From Thermodesulfobacteriota bacterium (GTDB lineage Bacteria > Desulfobacterota > WTBG01 > CAIYCZ01 > CAIRTM01), in the NCBI GenBank assembly GCA_028278025.1, contig JANQFE010000112.1:1-32231 (forward strand): a DNA stretch of 32,231 nt, written 5' to 3'. Below the pieces are notes generated by a model that saw only the letters and a program-made list of their open reading frames with translations, was not told the DNA's origin and made no database searches. The first letter of the stretch is position 1; every line of letters starts with the position of its first letter. Below, piece after piece: positions 23,558 through 31,442 of the stretch. A program made the position numbers and the translations under genes.

Positions 23558-25135
23558 ATGTATTGCAATCAGGGTATGAACAAACTGGAAGAGATTGCTC
23601 CTGACAGCACATTAATCAGGGTACTTAGCAGGCTCTTTAATCTAACAGATTATCGAGCAGCTTATGCATATCAGCAAATTCTGAACAGGCTGTGCCTGCG
23701 TTATTCGGTTTTCAGTCTGGAAGGGCGCTTGGAGTTTATAGCAGATCTCATTTTTAGCAAAAAAGCAAAGCTCAACGCAGCTGAAAAGAGAGCTCTGTAT
23801 CATCTTTGGAAACAATTACGAGCAAAGAAGGATAACGGGAAGACTCTTTTTGATTTTTCTATTGATTACCTCAACTTTGCAATCACTGCATGTGGAGGAG
23901 ATTTCTCTGACAAGACCTGCCAGCCTATACAACACATACCGGCGTTGAACGTGCTATTAGCTCTTTGCTTAAGCGGATATCTGGCGGCTGGTTGTGCTAA
24001 AGAGAAATCGCCTGTATCTTCTGGTACGGAAAAAGCAGGAACCCCTATCCAGGTAATCCAAAGAGCCCTGGTAAATCAGACAATCCGGAACCAGGAGCCT
24101 GACAGACTGAACCTGCTGGAAAAAATAACCCAGGAGTTAAATGCATCTGCCAGGGCTCATTCACCTGCTGTTGAAACAGATACCACACAGGACGCGGTAT
24201 ATCGAGGGACTTACCAGGTACAAAAAGGGGACAGCCTTCGGACAATTGCCGATACCCTCGGACTTGATTATAAAGAAATCGTCAGGCTCAATAACGTCAG
24301 ATATGATCGAAAAAGAAACTGGTTTGTCTTGTATCCCGGCCAGGTCTTACAATTACCTGCCGGCATGTCGGATAAAAAACAGCTACAGGACATTGCTCAG
24401 GTTGAAGACTTCAATACTGACAGGGGAGACATTTTTTATTTGCCGGAAACGGCCTCAGAAAAGGGTTACACCTATCATCTTGTCACCAGGGGGGAGTCTT
24501 TGTGGGGGATATCAAAGAAATATCAGGTTTCGCTTCAAAAGATTGCTGCAGTAAACAGCATTTCCGATCCCCATACCATCCGATATGGCATGATGCTGAA
24601 AATACCGGTACATACCACGGCAGCACTACAGCAGGGCAAGCTTTTTCAACGCATGACACGGGAGGAAAAAGTTTTATTTCTTAAACAGAGGACCATACAG
24701 GCTGCCCATCAATACATCGACGCCCTTGTTGACGTTTCTGAAGAGCATAAAATTGATGCCCGGCTGTATGCATCCCTGATCTGGGAAGAGAGCTGGTTTG
24801 ACCACAATGCCACCTCGCCGGATAACTGCAGAAGGCTGGCCCAGCTTGACCCCAGGTTTCATGTAGTGACAGATGATATCAAGGAAAACTTCAGGAAAAG
24901 CTTGCGATATCTGCGTCATGAGTTTGTATATTATCGTCGGAAAGGATTTGATATGAGAGCTGCAACAATCTGTGCCCTGGCAGCCTACAATGGGGGCAAC
25001 ACCCGGATACGCAGGTATATCAGGACCGGGCAGTGGAACGGCAGAACCATTGAAACCATTCCGCTAAAAGAAACCCGTGACCATTTGAAAAAAGTACAGC
25101 AAAGGTGTGAAGCAAACTATCAGGCCCGCCTCTGA
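23558..25135 (+). CDS. LysM and lytic-transglycosylase-like protein with an unusual N-terminal domain
   Basis: A 525-aa protein. Residues 1-125 form a helical domain I do not recognise. At 129-146 a hydrophobic segment ends in L-A-A-G-C (Cys146), which looks like a lipoprotein signal but lies deep inside the frame. Two LysM domains follow (about 209-255, YQVQKGDSLRTIADTL, and 303-350, YHLVTRGESLWGISKKY). A C-terminal lysozyme-like domain (about 365-525) has a candidate catalytic Glu in ASLIWEESWF and the AAYNGGNTRI motif. Either the protein is membrane-anchored with a cytoplasmic N-terminal domain, or translation can also start near a GTG at 23951 to give a lipoprotein. An ATG at 23576 is an alternative start; neither has a strong Shine-Dalgarno. 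It presumably remodels peptidoglycan. Confidence 0.75.
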   Translation: MYCNQGMNKLEEIAPDSTLIRVLSRLFNLTDYRAAYAYQQILNRLCLRYSVFSLEGRLEFIADLIFSKKAKLNAAEKRALYHLWKQLRAKKDNGKTLFDFSIDYLNFAITACGGDFSDKTCQPIQHIPALNVLLALCLSGYLAAGCAKEKSPVSSGTEKAGTPIQVIQRALVNQTIRNQEPDRLNLLEKITQELNASARAHSPAVETDTTQDAVYRGTYQVQKGDSLRTIADTLGLDYKEIVRLNNVRYDRKRNWFVLYPGQVLQLPAGMSDKKQLQDIAQVEDFNTDRGDIFYLPETASEKGYTYHLVTRGESLWGISKKYQVSLQKIAAVNSISDPHTIRYGMMLKIPVHTTAALQQGKLFQRMTREEKVLFLKQRTIQAAHQYIDALVDVSEEHKIDARLYASLIWEESWFDHNATSPDNCRRLAQLDPRFHVVTDDIKENFRKSLRYLRHEFVYYRRKGFDMRAATICALAAYNGGNTRIRRYIRTGQWNGRTIETIPLKETRDHLKKVQQRCEANYQARL

Positions 25136-25340
25136 AGACCTATCCTGCTGTCTCTAAAAGCATTCATGTTTTTCTCAAGAACCATATACACAAGGGTGGA
25201 TGAGAGAAAAAAGGATCATGCTGTGATATGGCAAGTATATTTTGTATCATTTTGTGCGGAAATATACTGAAGGGTTGACCCGGAAGCGTTCAACTTCAAA
25301 ATCGGATAAATGGAGATAAGGGGTAAAAGGGTATATTTTT

Positions 25341-25712
25341 TTAATCCTGGGATAACAGGTTATTCACCTCAGCTAACAGGACCTCACGTTTAAACGGCTT
25401 TGCTAGGGTACAGGCAGCACCAAACTTTTTTGCCAAAAATAAATAATCTTGCGCCTCAAGCTGCCCGCCGCCTGAAATGGCAATTATTTTAGCATCAGGT
25501 GCATGTTGCCTTAACTCCCTGATTGTTTCTATGCCCTCCTTTTCGGGCATTACAATGTCGGTTATGGTAAGATCAGGCAGGGTCTTCTTAAATAAATTTA
25601 TGCCATCTTTGCCGTTACAGGCTTCTTTTACTTCATATTCTTCTCGCTCCAGCATGGCTTTCAGCATTGAGCGGAAATTTGTGTCATCATCGATGACTAG
25701 TATTAGCGACAT
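25341..25712 (-). CDS. Single-domain response regulator (CheY-like)
   Basis: A 123-aa receiver domain only. The acidic pocket is at 8-10 (IDDD), phospho-acceptor Asp52 is in LTITDIVMPEKEG, the Thr/Ser switch is in IIAISGGG, and the conserved Lys lies in LAKPFKRE. AAGGAGGG precedes the ATG. There is no output domain and no kinase nearby, so it must act through a partner, as CheY or Spo0F do. The GGGQLEAQDYL insertion after the switch residue is common in Desulfobacterota and alphaproteobacterial stand-alone receivers. Confidence 0.9.
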   Translation of the reverse strand: MSLILVIDDDTNFRSMLKAMLEREEYEVKEACNGKDGINLFKKTLPDLTITDIVMPEKEGIETIRELRQHAPDAKIIAISGGGQLEAQDYLFLAKKFGAACTLAKPFKREVLLAEVNNLLSQD

Positions 25713-26217
25713 AAAACCCTCCTTTCTTACTATCTAATGCTTTTCCAATAGGTTGTGACATTTCCCGCCAGTCAATCAGTTTCAGGATAAACTCGCTTAT
25801 CCCGCTGCGTTAGCCTTTGTTAGATTAAACTGCCTCACTAAACCCTGGGCAGAGAATAACAGGTGCTGCGGGTCTGATCTTTTTATATAATAGTAAACAA
25901 ACAAGAAAAATGCCAAAAATGTTTTTTTGAGTAAATAAATATATGATGTTATTTTAAACAGTTACATGATGATGCAATCCAAACAAGTTTAGAAAAAAAG
26001 AAAATTGTCTTGTGCTGTAAGAATTGTCTTGTTTCACAAGACACATAGCCCGCATTATGCATAACTATTAGAGCCTTTCGCAAAAAAGCATATCTTCACA
26101 GTCGAGGCTGCGAAGGCCGATGCGGTTCGGTTGCCTGCGGCTATGTGCTCGCTGGAATATCCAGATAGTAATTGGTCTGTTGACTGCACAATGAGTAAGC
26201 TTGCAGGTTAGGGCCGT
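25713..26217. other. 505-bp region without a gene
   Basis: AT-rich in the middle (25870-26020) and GC-richer toward 26100-26160. It contains the direct repeat AATTGTCTTGT at 26003-26013 and 26022-26032. The second copy is part of a hairpin (TGTCTTG 26025-26031 with CAAGACA 26037-26043). I see no coding frame with a ribosome binding site and no clear promoter. Confidence 0.5.
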
Positions 26218-28572
26218 TCAGAAATGGCGGGATATCCGTATGAATCCGTAATTATAGCACCCCTCCTGGGGGCAACGCAGGCAGTGTGGTTTCTGCGGGT
26301 TAAAGTAGAACGTTTGGGGTTGCCCGCATTTTTTACAGGACCATTGGCCTTTCCAGCTTTCTTCTTGGCGGGTATCAATCCATTCAATATCACCACCTAT
26401 GCCAACACATGCACTGTCCGGCCTGTCCATTAGCTCCATGCAATGGTGCAGTTCGGCCACAAACTCCGGGGGACATTCAAGATAAAAACCTTCTATCTGC
26501 TCCCTGTACGGATTAGCAACGATACCTTTTCCGTTGATACCCACGATTTGAAAGGTACTGTCCTTATTGGCAATCATGGCCTGTAGGGTGTTCAGGGCTT
26601 TTTCCCCCAAACGTTCGGCCAATATCCTGTCAAAAGCCGTCGGCACACTGCCGCCGTAGGACGTCTCCAGAGGGATGAAGACTTTTTCCAAAGAAATACC
26701 GTCATGATCAATAAGCTCATCGATGAAAGCACGTCCGCTTTCAGCATTTGCAGGATTTCTGGAGTAGTAGATAATGGTAGCAAATTTTTTGCCCAACCCG
26801 ATAGTTCTTTTTAGATGAGCTATATTTTTGCGGGCAACGTTTTGAAAGATAGACGGGTCATCCGCGGCAGATTTGCGATCGTCAAAAATGAGCTGATCAG
26901 CACCCCCGGCCAGGGCTGCAAGATGCACCAGACAGCGGCAGTATTCTCCCTTAAGGTGAAGGATGAAGATTTTTTTCTGGACCTGAGCAGCATCAGCAGC
27001 CCTGTCAATCCATTTAAGCAAATCATTGAGGGCCGAGTCCATCCCGATTACCCAGCTTGTCCCCGGCAGGTTGCAGTTTGTGTCTGCCGGGATACCTACT
27101 ATGGGCAGTTCGGTTATTTGAGAAAGCCGGTGTGCGCTGGCGTATGCCATGTTGCTTCCAATGGCGACAATTCCGTCAAGCTTGACTTTTTCAACCTGTT
27201 TTCTGATGGTTAAGAAATCCTTCCCATCAGAGATATGTCCATTGCTGGAAACCCCGAGCAGGGTGCCGGCCCGTCTCAGGATCCCTTTCATCTCCAGCAT
27301 TCCCCATTCCAGATCAAAAATACTTTCAGTGCCCTGCATAAGGCCTGCAAACCCGCCTTTTATTCCTTTTACCGCTATTCCGCCGTTTATACCCAGCCGT
27401 GCTATGGCCCTGATCGCCATATTCATTCCTGAAACATTATTACCATCAGTTATTACTGCAATTCGGGAACCATTGCAGTTTACAGCAGGGGGTGCTTCCA
27501 GCTTTCGGCTCAACTCAAAAGCATTTTTAGTATTGGTGCTCAACTCTTCCTTAAAGGCAGGGTCTTTAATTGTTGCCAGGCACTTTGACAAGGGGGTAGC
27601 GGTGATATGATTTTCCGTTAGCCCTATGATATATGGCTCGGGAGGATGTTCTTCCAGCAGGAGAACGGCCCTGACACCCATTCTGGTAGCAAGGGCCCTT
27701 TCAAACGTTGTTGGAGTGCCGCCTCGCTGGAGGTGCCCCAGAACAGTCTCCCTGACGTCTCTTGTAGGATGCAGCAGTACGGCAACGGTTTCTTTTAAAA
27801 AGCCTGTTGAGAAAACAGCACCCTCTGAGCGCACAACAATACCGGCTTTCTGACCATTAGCAAAACTTTGCTGCAAAACCTGCAGCATCTGATTGAGGTC
27901 ATCCTGAGAGGTTTTCTTCTCCCGGATAAACGTCCAGTCGGCACCGGTAGCAAGCCCGCTCATAACCGCCAGATAACCCCGCAGGCGTCCCATCACTTCT
28001 ACGATGCTGACACGCTTATGAGAGGTTGCCGTGTCTCTGAGCTTATCAATACATTCTACGATGGTGTTAAGGGTGGTATCAACACCGATTGACATATCAG
28101 TGCAGGCAATATCATTATCAATGCTTCCCGGGATTCCGACAACGGCAAGATCCAAGTTTTCAAGCTCCGGGTTGCGGTGTTTGTTGAACCTTAAATATGA
28201 AAAAAGCTCATCAGCGCCTGTTAACGATCCATCTCCTCCGATAACCACCAGACCCGAGATGCCCAGCCTCTTTAGGTTTAACAGGGCTGTTTCTTTCAGC
28301 ATAGCAGCCTGGGCGCCTGTTTCCATGATGTCAGGATAGCGGGCTGATCCCAGAAATGTTCCTCCTTCGCGAAAGGACCAGCTCACATCCACCCAATCAA
28401 GAGGAAAAATATTTTCACCTCCCGCAACCAGACCCCGGTATGCATCCCTTATCCCATAGGCTTGCCAGCCCTTATTAAGAGCAGCCCTTACAACCCCTCG
28501 GACGGCGGCATTCATTCCCGGTGCATCTCCTCCACTGGTCATTACGGCAATTTTTTTCACATTTTCGATCAT
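26218..28572 (-). CDS. Double-length 6-phosphofructokinase with degenerate second half and zinc-ribbon-like tail
   Basis: A 784-aa protein made of two PFK domains in tandem plus a tail. The first half (1-360) is a complete ATP-type enzyme: TSGGDAPGMNAAVRG, GGDGS at 112-116 (Gly rather than the Asp of PPi enzymes), PGSIDND at 148-154 with the catalytic Asp, VEVMGR, and LGHLQRGGTPTTFERAL. In the second half (about 365-735) the same motifs are recognisable but broken: TDGNNVSGMNMAIRA, IGSNMAYAS, PADTNCN, LHLKGEY, SYGGSVPTAFDR. It is therefore probably regulatory, as in eukaryotic PFK-1. The last 50 residues have Cys746, 749, 764, 767 and 772. It phosphorylates fructose-6-phosphate. AGGAG precedes the ATG, and a promoter lies at 28658-28685. 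Confidence 0.9.
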   Translation of the reverse strand: MIENVKKIAVMTSGGDAPGMNAAVRGVVRAALNKGWQAYGIRDAYRGLVAGGENIFPLDWVDVSWSFREGGTFLGSARYPDIMETGAQAAMLKETALLNLKRLGISGLVVIGGDGSLTGADELFSYLRFNKHRNPELENLDLAVVGIPGSIDNDIACTDMSIGVDTTLNTIVECIDKLRDTATSHKRVSIVEVMGRLRGYLAVMSGLATGADWTFIREKKTSQDDLNQMLQVLQQSFANGQKAGIVVRSEGAVFSTGFLKETVAVLLHPTRDVRETVLGHLQRGGTPTTFERALATRMGVRAVLLLEEHPPEPYIIGLTENHITATPLSKCLATIKDPAFKEELSTNTKNAFELSRKLEAPPAVNCNGSRIAVITDGNNVSGMNMAIRAIARLGINGGIAVKGIKGGFAGLMQGTESIFDLEWGMLEMKGILRRAGTLLGVSSNGHISDGKDFLTIRKQVEKVKLDGIVAIGSNMAYASAHRLSQITELPIVGIPADTNCNLPGTSWVIGMDSALNDLLKWIDRAADAAQVQKKIFILHLKGEYCRCLVHLAALAGGADQLIFDDRKSAADDPSIFQNVARKNIAHLKRTIGLGKKFATIIYYSRNPANAESGRAFIDELIDHDGISLEKVFIPLETSYGGSVPTAFDRILAERLGEKALNTLQAMIANKDSTFQIVGINGKGIVANPYREQIEGFYLECPPEFVAELHHCMELMDRPDSACVGIGGDIEWIDTRQEESWKGQWSCKKCGQPQTFYFNPQKPHCLRCPQEGCYNYGFIRISRHF

Positions 28573-28657
28573 AGAACTCCTATGGTGCCATAAAACATAT
28601 GCCCGTGATTGTCAGCATGCGCAGTTACTCTACAGGGGTTTTGTCGGTACTCACCGG

Positions 28658-28685
28658 ATTGTATCTTAATTGTAGAAGTTGTCAA
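28658..28685 (-). promoter_or_regulatory. Probable promoter of the phosphofructokinase gene
   Basis: On the - strand, TTGACA (28685-28680), a 16-bp spacer and TACAAT (28663-28658), giving a leader of about 80 nt before AGGAG and the ATG. Confidence 0.55.
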
Positions 28686-28758
28686 CAGAATGTAAAGATG
28701 TAACGAGCACCTTTTGTGCTTTAGTGACTGAATGTTTTTGATTTCCTAAGAATTCTCC

Positions 28759-28787
28759 TTGCATTAATTAATTACTATAGGTAAAAT
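28759..28787 (+). promoter_or_regulatory. Possible promoter of the small zinc-ribbon gene
   Basis: TTGCAT (28759-28764), a 17-bp spacer and TAAAAT (28782-28787). The leader would be about 155 nt. Confidence 0.4.
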
Positions 28788-28948
28788 AAAAAATTTAAAA
28801 GCCATATGCTGTTAAGGCCGGAAAAAGCTTTTTTAAAACTATAATAAAGTGTTTCGGTAGCAGAAGGGTACGGTTGAAGTTTTTTTATGCTGTACTGTTA
28901 CAACGGCCGTTTGATCAACAGCTGAATTACTTAAAAAAGGAGGATTTG

Positions 28949-29254
28949 GTGAGGCAGTATTGTTATAAAATTTTTATAATTTTATTATTCATTTCTTTAA
29001 TCACTTCAACAATTTTCTTCTTGCTGGGTAAGGGTTTATGGGGAGTTGCTTTTGTTTTCCTGTCAATTCTCATTTTGGTTTCACAGATATACATTGTAAA
29101 ATGCCCTCATTGCGGTACCCGCCCCGGCAAGTGGATACCTGCATTTTGGACGTTAGCTATTGATTTTGAATTTTATGTTTCTGATACGTTATTGCTTGAA
29201 AAATGCCCCAAGTGCCAAAAAAATCTGTTTGCTGAAGTTGATCTTGTCAATTAA
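28949..29254 (+). CDS. Small membrane protein with two CPxC zinc-knuckle motifs
   Basis: A 101-aa protein with two hydrophobic helices (about 7-27 and 29-50). A cytoplasmic-looking tail follows with CPHC (52-55) and CPKC (86-89), which together can form a zinc ribbon. The start is a GTG at 28949 with AAGGAGG 5 nt upstream, which is clearly better than the TTG at 28874 that opens the longer frame. No family is recognised. It stands alone and is divergent from the phosphofructokinase, which also ends in a cysteine motif, but the two are not similar beyond that. Confidence 0.65.
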   Translation: MRQYCYKIFIILLFISLITSTIFFLLGKGLWGVAFVFLSILILVSQIYIVKCPHCGTRPGKWIPAFWTLAIDFEFYVSDTLLLEKCPKCQKNLFAEVDLVN

Positions 29255-29416
29255 AAACTCTGTTGGTCTATCCAAGAGAAAACGCTACCCGTATGCATAT
29301 GCACTTTTTAGCCGTGTTTCCCGTGCCTGTGCTGTAAGATTGTCTGTGTTCTAAAAAGACTTTTTTGTTTCTTTAATAGTGCAGATTTTGTTTAACACCA
29401 ACGCCTCTCTAAGGTT

Positions 29417-30139
29417 TTATCTGTTATCACTCGCTTTCGCAGAAGGAAGGTTCAGGAAAATATTTTCATACTCGTCCAGACCTCCAGAAATCTCCAAATC
29501 AAGATGCAGTGCAAAAGCATCCAGAATAGCCAGTGCATTTAAGTCTGCATCACCTGTTTTGCTCAGTGAACGGATGCGTTTTAAAATTCCCTGATTAACC
29601 TCACGAACATTTTGGTAATGCTGCTCAAGTTTTTCCAGGGTCCAATCCGGCTGTCTGTTATGCTTCCAAAGAAAGTACTGTTTTAAAAGGTATAAAGATG
29701 TTGTACGTATGATGGTTTCTTCAACCGATGAAAAGGGCAGATGGAAATATGCCATGGGTTTTAGGAAATCCATATGAGGACAACCACTGGTAGCCATTAA
29801 CAGCCCCATAATGCTGTACAGGCCTTCCTGGATGGTAACTTTATGTAAGTAAGTCCGTTTTGTAGTTACAACCTTTACGGTACACTGTTTGTATGAGATT
29901 TGGTCCTTAAAAAAATCAACCAATTTTTCTATATTAGCGGCAATAGGGCAATGCGGGAAATCATTTTTTTGTAAGGGGCAATGCCCGCATTGATGGTAAT
30001 CAAGCCTGGTCCATTCGGAAAGCCCCTTAGCAGGCTCACCTATCAACGTCATATTTTTTTGATCGAGGTGAATAGCATAGTTGAGCTTGTGTCCATCCGG
30101 GAACTCAAATTCATAAGTGGTTAGGAAATACTCTTGCAT
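29417..30139 (-). CDS. Conserved protein of unknown function with cysteine cluster (DUF6901-like)
   Basis: A 240-aa soluble protein. The N-terminal part (1-50) is a small beta domain beginning YFLTTYEFEFPDGHKLNY. Then comes a cysteine cluster (CGHCPLQKNDFPHCPIAANI, about residues 51-70). Next is a conserved-looking core (VTTKRTYLHKVTIQEGLYS, LMATSGCPHMDFLKP, FHLPFSSVEETIIR) and a helical C-terminus. I believe this is the family filed as DUF6901, known from Desulfobacterota and relatives, but that is from memory. The cysteines suggest metal binding. AAGGAG lies upstream of the ATG. The aldo/keto reductase gene precedes it by about 56 bp on the same strand, so the two may be co-transcribed. Confidence 0.6.
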   Translation of the reverse strand: MQEYFLTTYEFEFPDGHKLNYAIHLDQKNMTLIGEPAKGLSEWTRLDYHQCGHCPLQKNDFPHCPIAANIEKLVDFFKDQISYKQCTVKVVTTKRTYLHKVTIQEGLYSIMGLLMATSGCPHMDFLKPMAYFHLPFSSVEETIIRTTSLYLLKQYFLWKHNRQPDWTLEKLEQHYQNVREVNQGILKRIRSLSKTGDADLNALAILDAFALHLDLEISGGLDEYENIFLNLPSAKASDNR

Positions 30140-30195
30140 AGTGTAGTCCGCTCCTTACTGGAAAAGATATCCATACAACAAAGAAATTGTTACTT

Positions 30196-31053
30196 TTACA
30201 ACACACCGCGGTAATAGGCCAGCCGGCGGGCATATGGTTTTAAAAGTTCAACGAGCCCGGTGCACTTACGGGGAGAAAGGGCAGTTTTTGCCCGGGCGGT
30301 ATTTGCAAGCATTTGCACTTCCTGGGGATTAGCACATCCCACGATTGCTACGGTAATATCCTGGGCCAGTGCATACCGTAGAAGCAACTCGGCGGTTATA
30401 CCGGGGCTTATGTTCAGAAAATAGGAACTGCCCATAATTTTCATGGCAATAATTGCCAGCCCCTTTTCTTTTGCGGCAGGCAGTGCTGAGGTTAAAAAAC
30501 CTCCGAGGGCACCTTCTACGGGATTAACAGGTAATAAAACAGCATCCACAGGCCATGCCAGGATTGCTTTTGTAAGGATTGCAGGGTCATGATGTGCAGT
30601 AACGCCGATAAAACGCACTATTCCTGATGAGCGGGCTGCGACAAAAGCCTCAAGTGCTCCGTCAGGGGCTGCAATTTGCTGCATATCCTGCTCTGTGCGG
30701 ATGTCGTGGATCTGCCACAGATCCAGATAATCGGTTTGCATCCGCCGCAGTGTATTCTCAAGGTCAGTAAGAGCTCCGTCACGGGTTCTGCTGGCCGATT
30801 TACTGGTTTGAAAAATGCTCTGTCGTTTTTCCGGATCATCGCCCCACACTGAACCGTAGTAGAGCTCACTGTCGGAATAGGCTTGGGCCGAATCAAAATA
30901 GGTTATACCCTGTTTAAGAGCTTCCAGAATTACTTTGCGAGCTTGGAAAACCTGGCCGGTCGTCCGCAGAACACCTTCACCGCCCAAGCCAACCAGGGTT
31001 GTTTGTCTGTCGGTTTGCCCGAACATTTTTGTTGGAATTTCAGAACGCTTCAT
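30196..31053 (-). CDS. Aldo/keto reductase
   Basis: A 285-aa NAD(P)H-dependent oxidoreductase of the AKR superfamily. The catalytic tetrad is complete: Asp54 and Tyr59 (TYFDSAQAYSDSE), Lys85 (FQTSKSASR) and His116 (LWQIHDI). The TIM-barrel strands YLDLWQIHD, FIGVTAHHD, AVLLPVNPVEG and IAIVGCANPQEV follow in order. No ferredoxin-type cysteines are present at the C-terminus, unlike many AKRs of anaerobes. The natural substrate cannot be read from the sequence. It is followed by the DUF6901-like gene. Confidence 0.9.
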   Translation of the reverse strand: MKRSEIPTKMFGQTDRQTTLVGLGGEGVLRTTGQVFQARKVILEALKQGITYFDSAQAYSDSELYYGSVWGDDPEKRQSIFQTSKSASRTRDGALTDLENTLRRMQTDYLDLWQIHDIRTEQDMQQIAAPDGALEAFVAARSSGIVRFIGVTAHHDPAILTKAILAWPVDAVLLPVNPVEGALGGFLTSALPAAKEKGLAIIAMKIMGSSYFLNISPGITAELLLRYALAQDITVAIVGCANPQEVQMLANTARAKTALSPRKCTGLVELLKPYARRLAYYRGVL

Positions 31054-31442
31054 TCCTCAGCTGTAATAAATACTCTCTGTATTGGTTTGTATAACCGTTA
31101 CCAATGCTGTGCTGCTTTATGCATGAATATTACATGAGAAAATAGTGCCCTTATTATTAAAGGCAGATAACCTTTCGTTTGAGGGCCTCAGCTTCTTTAA
31201 GAGGTCTGTTTTCTTCAATGGCGTGTTTCATAATGCATATGAGCTCATGTGTGCCATAATCAATATGGAAGGTATCAGACAGCTTGCCAAATTTTTTTCA
31301 TATTGTGTGAGTATCTTGTGAAACTCCTCATTTGTGTTCATATTGTTTGGCCTCGTTTTTATAGGTTGCAGCTCCATTGCCGGAAATGCAAGCTTACCTT
31401 ATTATATAATACATTTGAAACACCTATGCATACCCTGTTTTT
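31054..31442. other. 389-bp region without a supported gene
   Basis: It lies between the aldo/keto reductase start and the 3' end of the repeat protein. A stretch at 31318-31396 reads like a lipoprotein signal (GTG-Lys-Leu-Leu-Ile-Cys, then in the next frame V-F-I-L-F-G-L-V-F-I-G-C-S-S) broken by a frame change, and it has no continuation. It may be a gene remnant or chance. Confidence 0.4.

Larger units (their letters stand above)
28573..28948. other. 376-bp divergent intergenic region
   Basis: It lies between the phosphofructokinase start and the small zinc-ribbon gene and holds a promoter in each direction (described separately). An open frame starting at a TTG (28874) continues into the zinc-ribbon gene, but its first 25 residues are not supported. 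Nothing else was seen. Confidence 0.6.

Noticed and set aside
6840..26155. Similar GC-rich segments at about 6836-6885 and 26105-26155 that share TGCTCGCTGGAA
   Set aside because: Only 12 bases match exactly and the surrounding similarity is weak; not enough for a repeat family.
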